Source: Nocardia rhizosphaerihabitans
GTDB taxonomy: Bacteria > Actinomycetota > Actinomycetes > Mycobacteriales > Mycobacteriaceae
Reading direction: 5' to 3'
Length of the DNA stretch: 64,000 bases
NCBI RefSeq assembly: GCF_014646295.1
Contig: NZ_BMNE01000001.1
Coordinates: 930,001-994,000 of the forward strand
Position numbers and translations under genes: made by a program. Of the stretch, positions 40,959 through 48,680 are shown piece after piece; position 1 is the stretch's first letter; each line of letters begins with the position of its first letter. The notes under the pieces were generated by a model, which made no database searches, was not told where the DNA came from, and saw nothing but the letters and a program-made list of their open reading frames with translations.

Positions 40959-42770
40959 CTGCCCGCCACCCAGGCCACCTATCTCCCCGACCGCCATCTG
41001 TTCGCGCTGTGGACCTGGACCGGTCAGGGCGCCGGTACCGCGCCCACCGGTATCGGCGACCCCGAAGCGCTGACGCTCGCGCTGCCCGTGGGCGAGCGCG
41101 GCGCGGTCGAACCGGTCGAGATCCCGGCCGCGGTGGTGACACCCGCCGAGCTGGCCGGCGTCCCCCTCGCCACCCTCGCGCCGTCGGCTCTGGCGTGGCG
41201 TGAGCTGCTGGCCGCCGCTGTGGCGGATCCGCCGAGCCGCGTGAGCGGCGACGCGTCGACGAGCTCCGTCGACCTGCCCGCCGCCGCGCACGCCGTCCCC
41301 GATGCGGTCGGCACCTCGATCGTCTCGGCCCAGCGGGCGGTGCGCGTGCTGCGCGAGACCGCGGCGGCCGATGCGGAGCTGGCGGCGGTCCTGGATGCCA
41401 CGTTGCGGCCGTATCAGGTGCGCGGGGTGAGCTGGCTGCGCGAGACCGTCGACGCGTTCGGCGGTGCGGTGCTGGCCGACGAGATGGGACTCGGCAAGAC
41501 CGTGCAGACCATCGGGTTCCTGCAGGGACGCGCCGACGGGCCGCAACTCGTGGTGTGCCCGACCTCGCTGGTGGGCAACTGGGTTCATGAGATCACCCGG
41601 TTCGCACCGGGCCTGAAGGCGGTGTCCTGGCGTGGCGATGACGTGCCCGCCGGGGCGGGGACCGTCGTCGTCACCGGATATCCGACGCTGCGCCTGCACG
41701 GGGCGGCGCTGACCGGACAGCAGTGGGTCACCGTGGTGTTCGACGAGGCGCAGGCGCTGAAGAATCCGCGCACCCAGGTCTCGAAGGCGGCGCGCGCCCT
41801 GCCCGCGGACGCCAAGGTGGCGCTCACCGGCACGCCGGTGGAGAACCATCTCGACGAACTGTTCGCGCTGCTCAATCTCACGGTGCCGCGACTGTTCGCG
41901 CATCGCACGCAGTTCCGGCGCCGGTTCGTCCGGCCGATCGAGGAGGGTTCCGCCGCGGCGGCGGCCCGGTTGCGCGATGCCGTCGAGCCGGTGGTGCTCG
42001 GTCGCAAGAAGATTCACGTCGCGGCCTCGCTGCCCGCGAAGATCCACAGCGATCTGCTGTGCGATCTGACCGCCGAGCAGGAACGGGTGTACGACGCGGT
42101 CCTGGCCGAGGCGCTAGACGAGGGTTTCGGTTCCGGTCTGCAACGGCAGGGCCGGGTGCTCGCCGCACTCACCCACCTCAAGCAGGTCTGCAATCATCCC
42201 GGGCTGATCTCCGGCGATCTGGGCGAGATCGCCGGCCGCTCCGGCAAGCTCGACCTGTGCACCGACATCGTCGCCACCAATCTCGACACCGGCGACCCGA
42301 CGCTCATCTTCACCCAGTACCGCCAGACCGGTGAGCTGCTGGTGCGTCATCTCGCCGAACAGTTCGGGGTCGACGCGCCGTTCTTCCACGGCGGGCTCGA
42401 CGCCGACCAGCGCTCGGGGATCGTCACCGCGTTCCAATCTCCGGACGGCCCACCGGTGCTCGTGCTGAGTCTGCGCGCCGCGGGCACCGGACTCACCCTC
42501 ACCCGCGCCGCCGATGTGATCCATTTCGATCGCTGGTGGAATCCCGCCGTCGAGGCACAGGCCTCGGACCGGGCGCACCGGATCGGGCAGACCCGCACGG
42601 TCACCGTCACCACGCTGACCAGTGCGACCACCGTCGAAGAGCACATCGCGGCGATGCACACCCGCAAGTCGGCGCTCACCGATCTCTCGGACGCGGCGGG
42701 CATCGCCGAGTTGGCCCGGCTCGACGACGACGCCCTCGTCGACATCCTGCGACGGAAGCGAGAGAACTGA
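40959..42770 (+). CDS. SNF2-family DEAD/DEAH helicase-like ATPase
   Basis: 603 aa if started at CTG 40959; AGAGGAG lies 6 nt upstream, while the frame has no ATG, GTG or TTG until GTG 41088, which lacks a ribosome site and would remove 43 residues. Helicase motifs: Walker A DEMGLGKT near 174, motif II VVFDEAQALKN (DEAQ), TGTPVEN, and in the second lobe TQYRQTGELL, LSLRAAGTGLTLTRAADVIHFDRWWNPAVEAQASDRAHRIGQ. The family translocates on duplex DNA. The N-terminal part before the motor is short (about 145 aa) compared with related bacterial Snf2 proteins, so this is a compact form. Stop and the next start overlap (TGATG), coupling it to the SWIM protein. Confidence 0.85.
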   Translation: MPATQATYLPDRHLFALWTWTGQGAGTAPTGIGDPEALTLALPVGERGAVEPVEIPAAVVTPAELAGVPLATLAPSALAWRELLAAAVADPPSRVSGDASTSSVDLPAAAHAVPDAVGTSIVSAQRAVRVLRETAAADAELAAVLDATLRPYQVRGVSWLRETVDAFGGAVLADEMGLGKTVQTIGFLQGRADGPQLVVCPTSLVGNWVHEITRFAPGLKAVSWRGDDVPAGAGTVVVTGYPTLRLHGAALTGQQWVTVVFDEAQALKNPRTQVSKAARALPADAKVALTGTPVENHLDELFALLNLTVPRLFAHRTQFRRRFVRPIEEGSAAAAARLRDAVEPVVLGRKKIHVAASLPAKIHSDLLCDLTAEQERVYDAVLAEALDEGFGSGLQRQGRVLAALTHLKQVCNHPGLISGDLGEIAGRSGKLDLCTDIVATNLDTGDPTLIFTQYRQTGELLVRHLAEQFGVDAPFFHGGLDADQRSGIVTAFQSPDGPPVLVLSLRAAGTGLTLTRAADVIHFDRWWNPAVEAQASDRAHRIGQTRTVTVTTLTSATTVEEHIAAMHTRKSALTDLSDAAGIAELARLDDDALVDILRRKREN

Positions 42771-43318
42771 TGGCCGACAACGAATTCGGCTACACGGCGT
42801 GGGGCAGGGACTGGGTGCGGCTGGCCGAACCGCTGCGCCAGACCCGCCCCGAACCGCTGCTGCCCCGCGCCCGCAGCATCGCCCGCAACGACGGGGTCCG
42901 CGTCGAGATCGAGGCGCGGGCAGTGCGCGCGCACCTGCATCGCGGCGGGCAGGCCTCGATCGCGCATGTCGAGGTGGCGCCGCTGTCGCGGGCGGCGGTG
43001 ACCGCGATCGCGCAGGCGATCCCCGATCCGACCGTGCTCACCGACGAGATGCACCGGGCGCTGCTCGATGCCGGAGCCTCCCCCGCGCCGACCGTGGTGA
43101 GCATCGATTGCTCGTGCTCGGCGCGGACCGCGCGGTGCGTGCACGTGCTCGCGGTGCTGTACACGATCGCCCGGTGCGTGGACGAGAATCCACGGCTGGC
43201 GCTGGAACTGCAGGGCTATTTCGACGCCACCGACGATGCCGAGGCACCGGTCCAGGAACCGCGCTGGACCAGCATCAACGCGCTCGACCCGACCCAGTTC
43301 TTCGAGCGGGTGCACTGA
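42770..43318 (+). CDS. SWIM zinc-finger protein, partner of the SNF2 helicase
   Basis: 182 aa. The SWIM finger has the form CxCx(6)CxH: Cys114, Cys116, Cys123, His125 in SIDCSCSARTARCVHVLAVLYTIA. Upstream lies a beta-rich region (VRVEIEARAVRAHLHRGGQASIAHVEVAPL). SWIM domains bind DNA or protein, and genes of this type commonly accompany bacterial Snf2 helicases. The ATG overlaps the helicase stop by one base, so the two are made together. The closing residues WTSINALDPTQFFERVH are family-like. Role inferred: nucleic-acid remodelling or repair complex. Confidence 0.85.
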   Translation: MADNEFGYTAWGRDWVRLAEPLRQTRPEPLLPRARSIARNDGVRVEIEARAVRAHLHRGGQASIAHVEVAPLSRAAVTAIAQAIPDPTVLTDEMHRALLDAGASPAPTVVSIDCSCSARTARCVHVLAVLYTIARCVDENPRLALELQGYFDATDDAEAPVQEPRWTSINALDPTQFFERVH

Positions 43319-43358
43319 GCGCTTCGCCGGGGCGCGGTGGCCCGGTGGCACCGCCGTC

Positions 43359-43392
43359 GTCGCCGCGATCTGCCGAAGCCGGCCGCGGCGAC
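43359..43392. terminator. Possible hairpin between SWIM and SDR genes
   Basis: 9-bp stem GTCGCCGCG / CGCGGCGAC around a 16-nt loop, between convergent stops. No T-tract, so low confidence. Confidence 0.3.
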
Positions 43393-43438
43393 GCCGACCG
43401 CGGCGCAGCCACTGGCAAGTTCACCGAGGGTGCGGCAC

Positions 43439-44176
43439 TCAGGCGTTGGTGCCGCCGTCGATCGTGATGATCTCCCCGGTGATCGTCCGGGCCGACGGGC
43501 CTGCCAGGAAGGCGACCAGATCGGCGACGTCCTCGGCGGCGCCGAACCGGCCGAGCGCGTTGAAATCCCGCTGCGCGGGTGCGTGCTCACTGCCCGCCGG
43601 GTTCATGTCGGTGTCGGTCGGGCCCGGCTGGACGAGGTTGACGGTGATGCCGCGCGGGCCGAGTTCCCTGGCCAGGGCCTTGGTGTAGCCGTTGAGCGCC
43701 GACTTGCTCAGGTTGTACAGGGCAAGTCCGCCGAAGAGCGCGCGGTCGGTCAGGTTCGAGCCGATGGAGATGATCCGGCCGCCCTCGCCCAGGTGGGCCA
43801 GCGCGGCTTGACCCGCGACGAACGGCGCGCGGGCGTGGATGTTGAGCGCGCGGTCGATCTCGTCGACGCCGAATTCCTCGTACGGCTTGGCCGGGAAGAT
43901 CCCGGCGTTGTTCACCAGCACGTTCAATCCGCCCAGCTCGCGTGCGGTCCGGCCGACGGCGGCGACGACCTGCGCGGCGTCGGCGCTGTCGGCGCGGATC
44001 GGCAGTGCTCGCCTGCCCAGCGCCTCGATGTCCGCGGCGACCGACTTCGCCGCGACCTCGTCGCGCTGGTAGGTGAACGCCACATCGGCGCCCGCGGCGG
44101 CCAGCTTGCGGGCGATGGCGGCGCCGATCCCCCGGCTGCCGCCGGTCACCAGGGCCACGGTGGTGCTGCTCGTCAT
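43439..44176 (-). CDS. SDR-family NAD(P)-dependent oxidoreductase
   Basis: 245 aa classical short-chain dehydrogenase. Cofactor motif ALVTGGSRGIGAAIARKL (TGxxxGxG) at the start, with no acidic residue at the end of strand 2 (FTYQRDE), so NADPH is likely. NNAGIFP, the catalytic Ser in RIISIGSNL, Tyr/Lys in YNLSKSALNG, and the PGPTDTDMNP loop. C-terminal FLAGPSARTITGEIITIDGGTNA is standard. It has GGAG about 8 nt upstream. Divergent from a TetR gene, a frequent pairing in which the regulator represses the reductase until a toxic carbonyl or similar ligand appears. Confidence 0.93.
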   Translation of the reverse strand: MTSSTTVALVTGGSRGIGAAIARKLAAAGADVAFTYQRDEVAAKSVAADIEALGRRALPIRADSADAAQVVAAVGRTARELGGLNVLVNNAGIFPAKPYEEFGVDEIDRALNIHARAPFVAGQAALAHLGEGGRIISIGSNLTDRALFGGLALYNLSKSALNGYTKALARELGPRGITVNLVQPGPTDTDMNPAGSEHAPAQRDFNALGRFGAAEDVADLVAFLAGPSARTITGEIITIDGGTNA

Positions 44177-44290
44177 CCGGCTTGCTCCAATTCTGTAGTG
44201 ATCGATACATAAATAGCCAAGCGCAGACCGGCGGCGACGTCAAGGGTTTCTTCGGGGGTATATTTACCGATCGGCACAGAAAGGTTTCCC
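44177..44290. promoter_or_regulatory. Divergent promoter region of the SDR and TetR genes
   Basis: 114 bp, clearly more AT-rich than the surroundings, with tgatcgatacataaatag at 44199-44216 and gtatatttaccgatcgg near 44259-44275. The TetR operator should be here; no perfect palindrome longer than ATCGAT-type cores was found. Confidence 0.4.
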
Positions 44291-44893
44291 ATGGCAGAAC
44301 GCGGCCGCCCCCGCGGCTTCGATCGCGACGTCGCCCTGCGGCGAGCCATGGAGGTGTTCTGGGAACGCGGCTACGACGGCGCGTCGATGACCGACCTCAC
44401 CACCGCCATGGGCATCAACTCGCCCAGCCTCTACGCCGCGTTCGGCGACAAGGAAGCGCTGTTCCGCGCCGCCGTCGAGCTCTACGGCCGCACCGAAGGG
44501 TCACGCACCGCGCGGGCGTTGCGCGAGGAACCGACCGCCTACGCCGCGATCGAAGCCATGCTGCGCGACAACATCACCGTCTACACCGATCCCGGTCTCC
44601 CGCACGGCTGCATGGTGGTGCTCGCCGGCGCGACCTACACCACCCGGACGGCGGCGGTCCGCGAATTCCTCGTCGAGGCCCGCCGCCACACCACCGCGGA
44701 CATCCGCGCCCGGCTCGACCGCGGCGTCGCCGACGGCGACCTGAAACCCGGCACCGACTCGGCCGCGCTGGCCGCGTTCTACAGCACCGTCCTCTTCGGC
44801 CTGTCGATCCAGGCCAGGGACGACGTCGACCACGCCGAACTCAGTGCCACGGTGGACAGCGCACTGCAGGTTCTCTCCGCAGCGACGACCTAG
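44291..44893 (+). CDS. TetR/AcrR-family transcriptional regulator
   Basis: 200 aa. HTH: GFDRDVALRRAMEVFWERGYDGASMTDLTTAMGINSPSLYAAFGDKEALFRAAVELY (about 10-65). The GRPRGFDRDVAL start and LYAAFGDKEALF recognition region are characteristic of a large TetR subgroup that controls divergent SDR genes. The C-terminal ligand domain includes GLPHGCMVVLAGATYTTRTAAVREFL, with one Cys. AAAGG lies 6 nt before ATG 44291. Probable repressor of the SDR gene and itself. Confidence 0.92.
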   Translation: MAERGRPRGFDRDVALRRAMEVFWERGYDGASMTDLTTAMGINSPSLYAAFGDKEALFRAAVELYGRTEGSRTARALREEPTAYAAIEAMLRDNITVYTDPGLPHGCMVVLAGATYTTRTAAVREFLVEARRHTTADIRARLDRGVADGDLKPGTDSAALAAFYSTVLFGLSIQARDDVDHAELSATVDSALQVLSAATT

Positions 44894-44912
44894 GCGCGGC
44901 GACCCGTGACCG

Positions 44913-46676
44913 CTACCGGCGGCGCAGGGCCGCGATGCGCTCCCCCAGCTGGTCGGCCGTCGCCAATGCCGTGGGGGGACCGCCACATTCGCGGCGGAGC
45001 TCACCGTGGATCACGCCGTGCGGCTTGCCGGTGCGGTGGTGGTGCATGGCGACCAGGCTGTTGAGTTCGCGGCGCAGTTCACCCAGCTTGTCGGAGGTGG
45101 CGATCCGTTCGGCGACCGCGGCCGGCGCGGGCGCGGACTCCTGGGCGGCGCTGCGGTCGGCGAGCTGACGGGTCTGCCGGTCGCGCAGCAGGGCGCGCAT
45201 CTGGTCGGCGTCGAGCAGGCCTGGGATGCCCAGGTAGTCGGCTTCCTCGTCGCTGCCGGCGATGGTGGCGGTGCCGAAGGAGGAGCCGTCGTAGATCACC
45301 TGGTCGAGTTCGGCGTCGGCGGCCAGCGCGACGAAGGACTTCTCCTCCTCGCCGGGCTCGTCCTTGGTCTTGTTCGCGTCGATCAGCAGTTCGTCGTCGA
45401 GGGCGTTCTTCTCGCGGTGCGGTTTGCCGATGACGTGATCGCGCTGCAACTCCAGCTGGGCGGCCAGGTCGAGCAGCACCGGCACCGACGGCAGGAACAC
45501 ACTCGCCGTCTCCCCCGGCCTGCGGGCACGCACGAAACGGCCGATGGCCTGCGCGAAGTACAGCGGGGTCGACGCGCTGGTCGCGTAGACACCGACGGCC
45601 AGGCGCGGCACGTCGACGCCTTCGGACACCATGCGCACCGCCACCATCCACGGCTGGGTGCCCTCGGCGAACTCGCCGATGCGCTGCGAGGACTGCGGGT
45701 CGTCGGAGAGCACCACCGTCGGGCGCTCGCCCGCGATGTGTTCGAGCAGTTCGGCGTAGTCGCGGGCCCGTTCCTGATCGGTGGCGATCACCAGGCCACC
45801 GGCGTCGGGGATGCCGGAGGCGCGCAGCTGACGCAGGCGGGTGTCGGCGGCGCGCAACACGGCCGAGATCCAGTCACCGGCCGGGTCGAGCGCGGTGCGC
45901 CAGGCGCGCGCGGTCTGTTCGGCGCTGAGCGGTTCGCCGAGGCGGGCGGTGTGTTCCTCGCCCGCGCTGTCACGCCAATGCGCGTCGCCGGAGTAGGCCA
46001 GGAACACGACCGGGCGCACGACGCCGTCGGCGAGCGCGTCGGCGTAGCCGTAGGAGTGGTCGGCGCGCGAGCGCGGGAAACCGGCTTCGTCGGGCTCGTA
46101 GGTGACGAACGGGATCTTGGAATCGTCGCTGCGGAACGGGGTTCCGGTCAGCGCGAGGCGCCGGGTCGCGTCGCCGAAAGCTTCCTCGGTGGCGTCACCC
46201 CAGGTCTTGGCGTCGCCCGCGTGGTGGATCTCGTCGAGAATCACCAGCGTGCGACGGTTCTCGGTGCGCACCCGATGCCGGGTGGGATGGGCCGCGACCT
46301 GCGCGTAGGTCACCACCACGCCGTGATAGTCGCCCGAGGTGCCGCCGGTGGAGTTGGAGAACCGGGAGTCGAGCTGGATGCCCGAGCGGGCGGCCGAGGC
46401 GGCCCACTGGTGCTTGAGATGCTCGGTGGGCGCGACGACGGTGATCTGATCCACCGTGCGGTCGGCCAGCAACTCCGCGGCAACCCGCAGCGCGAAGGTG
46501 GTCTTACCCGCGCCCGGGGTGGCGACCGCGAGGAAATCGCGCGGCTTGGTGGCCAGGTATTTCGTCAGGGCGCGCCGCTGCCACGCGCGCAGGGAACCCC
46601 CCGACGCACCCCCGGCAGCCGAATCGCCCGGTGTACCCGCATCCCTCGCCGCAGCGGCGTCACCCGACCCAGTCAC
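44913..46676 (-). CDS. DEAD/DEAH-box (superfamily 2) helicase
   Basis: 587 aa from GTG 46676. N-terminal Gly/Ala-rich linker to about residue 28, then LRAWQRRALTKYL, Walker A ATPGAGKTT (52-60), motif II VILDEIHHAGD, motif III ALTGTPFRSDD, and in the second lobe GLVIATDQERARDYAELL, VRMVSEGVDVPRLAVGVYATSASTPLYFAQAIGRFVRA. C-terminal ~150 residues are charged (NALDDELLIDANKTKDEPGEEE) and end in a helical region with HHHRTGKPHGVIHGELRRECGG. It is a XPB/RadD-like member with no clear assigned process. Divergent from YihY. No operon partners. Confidence 0.88.
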   Translation of the reverse strand: MTGSGDAAAARDAGTPGDSAAGGASGGSLRAWQRRALTKYLATKPRDFLAVATPGAGKTTFALRVAAELLADRTVDQITVVAPTEHLKHQWAASAARSGIQLDSRFSNSTGGTSGDYHGVVVTYAQVAAHPTRHRVRTENRRTLVILDEIHHAGDAKTWGDATEEAFGDATRRLALTGTPFRSDDSKIPFVTYEPDEAGFPRSRADHSYGYADALADGVVRPVVFLAYSGDAHWRDSAGEEHTARLGEPLSAEQTARAWRTALDPAGDWISAVLRAADTRLRQLRASGIPDAGGLVIATDQERARDYAELLEHIAGERPTVVLSDDPQSSQRIGEFAEGTQPWMVAVRMVSEGVDVPRLAVGVYATSASTPLYFAQAIGRFVRARRPGETASVFLPSVPVLLDLAAQLELQRDHVIGKPHREKNALDDELLIDANKTKDEPGEEEKSFVALAADAELDQVIYDGSSFGTATIAGSDEEADYLGIPGLLDADQMRALLRDRQTRQLADRSAAQESAPAPAAVAERIATSDKLGELRRELNSLVAMHHHRTGKPHGVIHGELRRECGGPPTALATADQLGERIAALRRR

Positions 46677-46842
46677 ACAGAGGACCCTAGCCGCCCGGTG
46701 CGGCGTGTCGCCAAACCGACGCGGGGTGGGCGACCGGCATCACAAACCCGCCCGAGGTCACCGGCCATTTACCTGTTACCCGCCGACACGATGCCCGGCC
46801 CGTCCCCCACGCGTCCGGTTCGTGCGGGATGCTTGACGCGAG

Positions 46843-47970
46843 ATGAACAACGACCAGGTCCGGGCAGCCGACGCGGCGCACCCACCGCAGGCGCACCAGC
46901 CCAGCGGTGCCCCCGCGCTGCCCGCGGCGCCCGACGAGCCCGTTGGGCAAAGTCCCCGCGAACACCCATGGTGGGTGCGCCGGCCCGCCGCGGCGTGGCG
47001 GCTGGTAGTCCGGGTGGCGCTCAAGAGCTGGAACAACTCCATTTTCGCCAAGTCCGCGGCGGCCGCGTTCTGGCAGACGCTCTCGCTCGCGCCGCTGCTG
47101 CTCGGGCTGCTCGGCAGCCTCGGCTACGTGGGTGGGCTGTTCGGGCCGGACACGGTGCAGATCGTGGAAGCCAAGATCATCGCGTTCAGCCGGGAGTTCT
47201 TCAGCCCCTCGGTCGTCGCCGACCTGATCGAGCCGACCGTCGACGACGTGCTCGGCCGCGGTCGCGGCGCGGTGGTGTCGGTGGGTTTCGTGCTGTCGCT
47301 GTGGGCGGGATCCTCGGCGATGGCGACCTTCGTCGACGCGATCGTGGAAGCCCACGATCAGCAGGACGCCCGCCATCCCGTCTGGCAACGGATCTTCGCG
47401 CTGCTGCTGTATGTGCAGTTCCTGGTGGCCGCGGTGCTGGTCCTGCCGGTGATCGCGCTGGGACCCACCCGGATCGGCCGGGTCCTGCCCGACACCTGGC
47501 GGGAACCCGGGCTGCGGTTGATCGACACGTTCTACTACCCGATCGTCGGCCTGCTGCTGATCGTCGGGCTCACCACGCTCTACAAGCTGGCTCTGCACAA
47601 ATCGCTGCCATGGCATCGGCTGTTCGGGGGCGCGCTGGTGGCCGGGGTGTTCTTCATGGGGGCCAGCGATCTGCTGCGGCGGTACCTGTCCTGGATCACC
47701 GCCACCGGCGTGAGCTACGGCGCGCTGGCCACGCCGATCGCGTTCCTGCTGTTCACCTATTTTCTCGGCTTCGCGGTGATTCTCGGCGCGGAGTTCAACG
47801 CCGCGGTGCAGGAGTTCTGGCCCGCGCGGGCGACCAGGATGGAGCAGGTCAAGGAGTGGCTGACCAGTCAGGTGCGCGGCGACGACGAATCGGCCGACGC
47901 CTCACCGGAGGCGCCGGCCACACCGGCCGGGGAACCCGCTCAGTCGCCGCCCTTGCGCAGACCGTCGTAG
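46843..47970 (+). CDS. YihY/UPF0761 family membrane protein (Rv2707-like)
   Basis: 375 aa. A hydrophilic N-terminal ~45 residues, then the YihY core with six hydrophobic segments: NNSIFAKSAAAAFWQTLSLAPLLLGLLGSLGYVG, VLSLWAGSSAMATFVDAIVEAHDQQDARHPVWQRI, and VSYGALATPIAFLLFTYFLGFAVILGAEFNAAVQEF. The family (once called ribonuclease BN) has no proven activity; envelope function is presumed. The C-terminal tail is acidic and proline-rich (DESADASPEAPATPAGEP). The last 31 nt overlap, tail to tail, the 3' end of DUF3039. Same place as Rv2707. Confidence 0.9.
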   Translation: MNNDQVRAADAAHPPQAHQPSGAPALPAAPDEPVGQSPREHPWWVRRPAAAWRLVVRVALKSWNNSIFAKSAAAAFWQTLSLAPLLLGLLGSLGYVGGLFGPDTVQIVEAKIIAFSREFFSPSVVADLIEPTVDDVLGRGRGAVVSVGFVLSLWAGSSAMATFVDAIVEAHDQQDARHPVWQRIFALLLYVQFLVAAVLVLPVIALGPTRIGRVLPDTWREPGLRLIDTFYYPIVGLLLIVGLTTLYKLALHKSLPWHRLFGGALVAGVFFMGASDLLRRYLSWITATGVSYGALATPIAFLLFTYFLGFAVILGAEFNAAVQEFWPARATRMEQVKEWLTSQVRGDDESADASPEAPATPAGEPAQSPPLRRPS

Positions 47971-48188
47971 ACCTTCTTGCAGTCCGGGCACACGGGCGAT
48001 CCGGGCTTGGGCGAGCGCGTCACCGGGAAGACCTCACCGCACAGCGCGACGACCATCGTGCCCATCACGGCACTCTCGGCGATCCGGTCCTTCTTCACGT
48101 AGTGGAAGAACTTGGGGACGTCGTCGCCGGTCGTCTCGTCGGTCGTGGTTTCCGGGCGTACCAGAGTGTCTGTACTCACGCCTTCCAT
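47940..48188 (-). CDS. DUF3039 zinc-binding protein (Rv2708c-like)
   Basis: 82 aa. Core: DVPKFFHYVKKDRIAESAVMGTMVVALCGEVFPVTRSPKPGSPVCPDCKKVYDGL. His in FFHYV with Cys in VALCGE and the CPDC pair form a likely zinc site. The family is near-universal in actinobacteria; function unknown. Translation may start at ATG 48188 or GTG 48179. The 3' end overlaps the convergent YihY gene by 31 nt, so both coding ends are constrained by one stretch of DNA. Confidence 0.9.
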   Translation of the reverse strand: MEGVSTDTLVRPETTTDETTGDDVPKFFHYVKKDRIAESAVMGTMVVALCGEVFPVTRSPKPGSPVCPDCKKVYDGLRKGGD

Positions 48189-48262
48189 GATGCCGCATCC
48201 CGGCCGTGCTCCGCTGACCAGCCGCGTGTGCGTTCGCCCGAGCCGAGTGGGAGACTCGGGGT

Positions 48263-48676
48263 ATGCAGTCCTACGGCGAGCCCTCCGGCGCCGACGAGCC
48301 GACCCCGGACCCGGAGGTGACCAGGCCCGCCGCGCCTAGCTCGCGCGGCTACTTCCCCGGCGCCGATGCCAAGCACCCCGTGCTCATCACCGAGGCCGCG
48401 CCCTCGCTCGACGATCAGCATCGCGCCAGGGTGCGCCGCTACACGATCATCATGGCGTTCCGCATCCCCTGCCTGGTCCTGGCCGCGATCGCCTACAGCG
48501 CGTTCGAGAACCCGTTGCTGTCGATCCTGATCATCGTCGCCTCGGTGCCGCTGCCGTGGATCGCCGTGCTGATCGCCAACGACCGGCCGCCGCGCACCAA
48601 GAACGAGCCGAGCCGCTGGGACGGCCGTAACAACCAGATCGCCCTGGAATCTCGGTCGCACAAGGCGATCGAATAG
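48263..48676 (+). CDS. DUF3099 membrane protein (Rv2709-like)
   Basis: 137 aa. Cytosolic N-terminus of ~40 residues (DEPTPDPEVTRPAAPSSRG), the family motif HPVLITEAAPSLDDQHRARVRRYTIIMAFRIPCLVLAAIAYSAF with TM1, then TM2 (LLSILIIVASVPLPWIAVLIAND) and a short basic tail RPPRTKNEPSRWDGR. Actinobacterial, function unknown. It lies before the MFS gene (convergent, 4-bp gap) and is a neighbour of sigB in mycobacteria (Rv2709). Confidence 0.87.
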   Translation: MQSYGEPSGADEPTPDPEVTRPAAPSSRGYFPGADAKHPVLITEAAPSLDDQHRARVRRYTIIMAFRIPCLVLAAIAYSAFENPLLSILIIVASVPLPWIAVLIANDRPPRTKNEPSRWDGRNNQIALESRSHKAIE

Positions 48677-48680
48677 CGGT

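Noticed and set aside
45006..48320. 1104-codon plus-strand frame
   Set aside because: Runs antisense through the DEAH helicase and out of frame through YihY; composition is Gly/Arg/His-rich shadow sequence typical of high-GC DNA.
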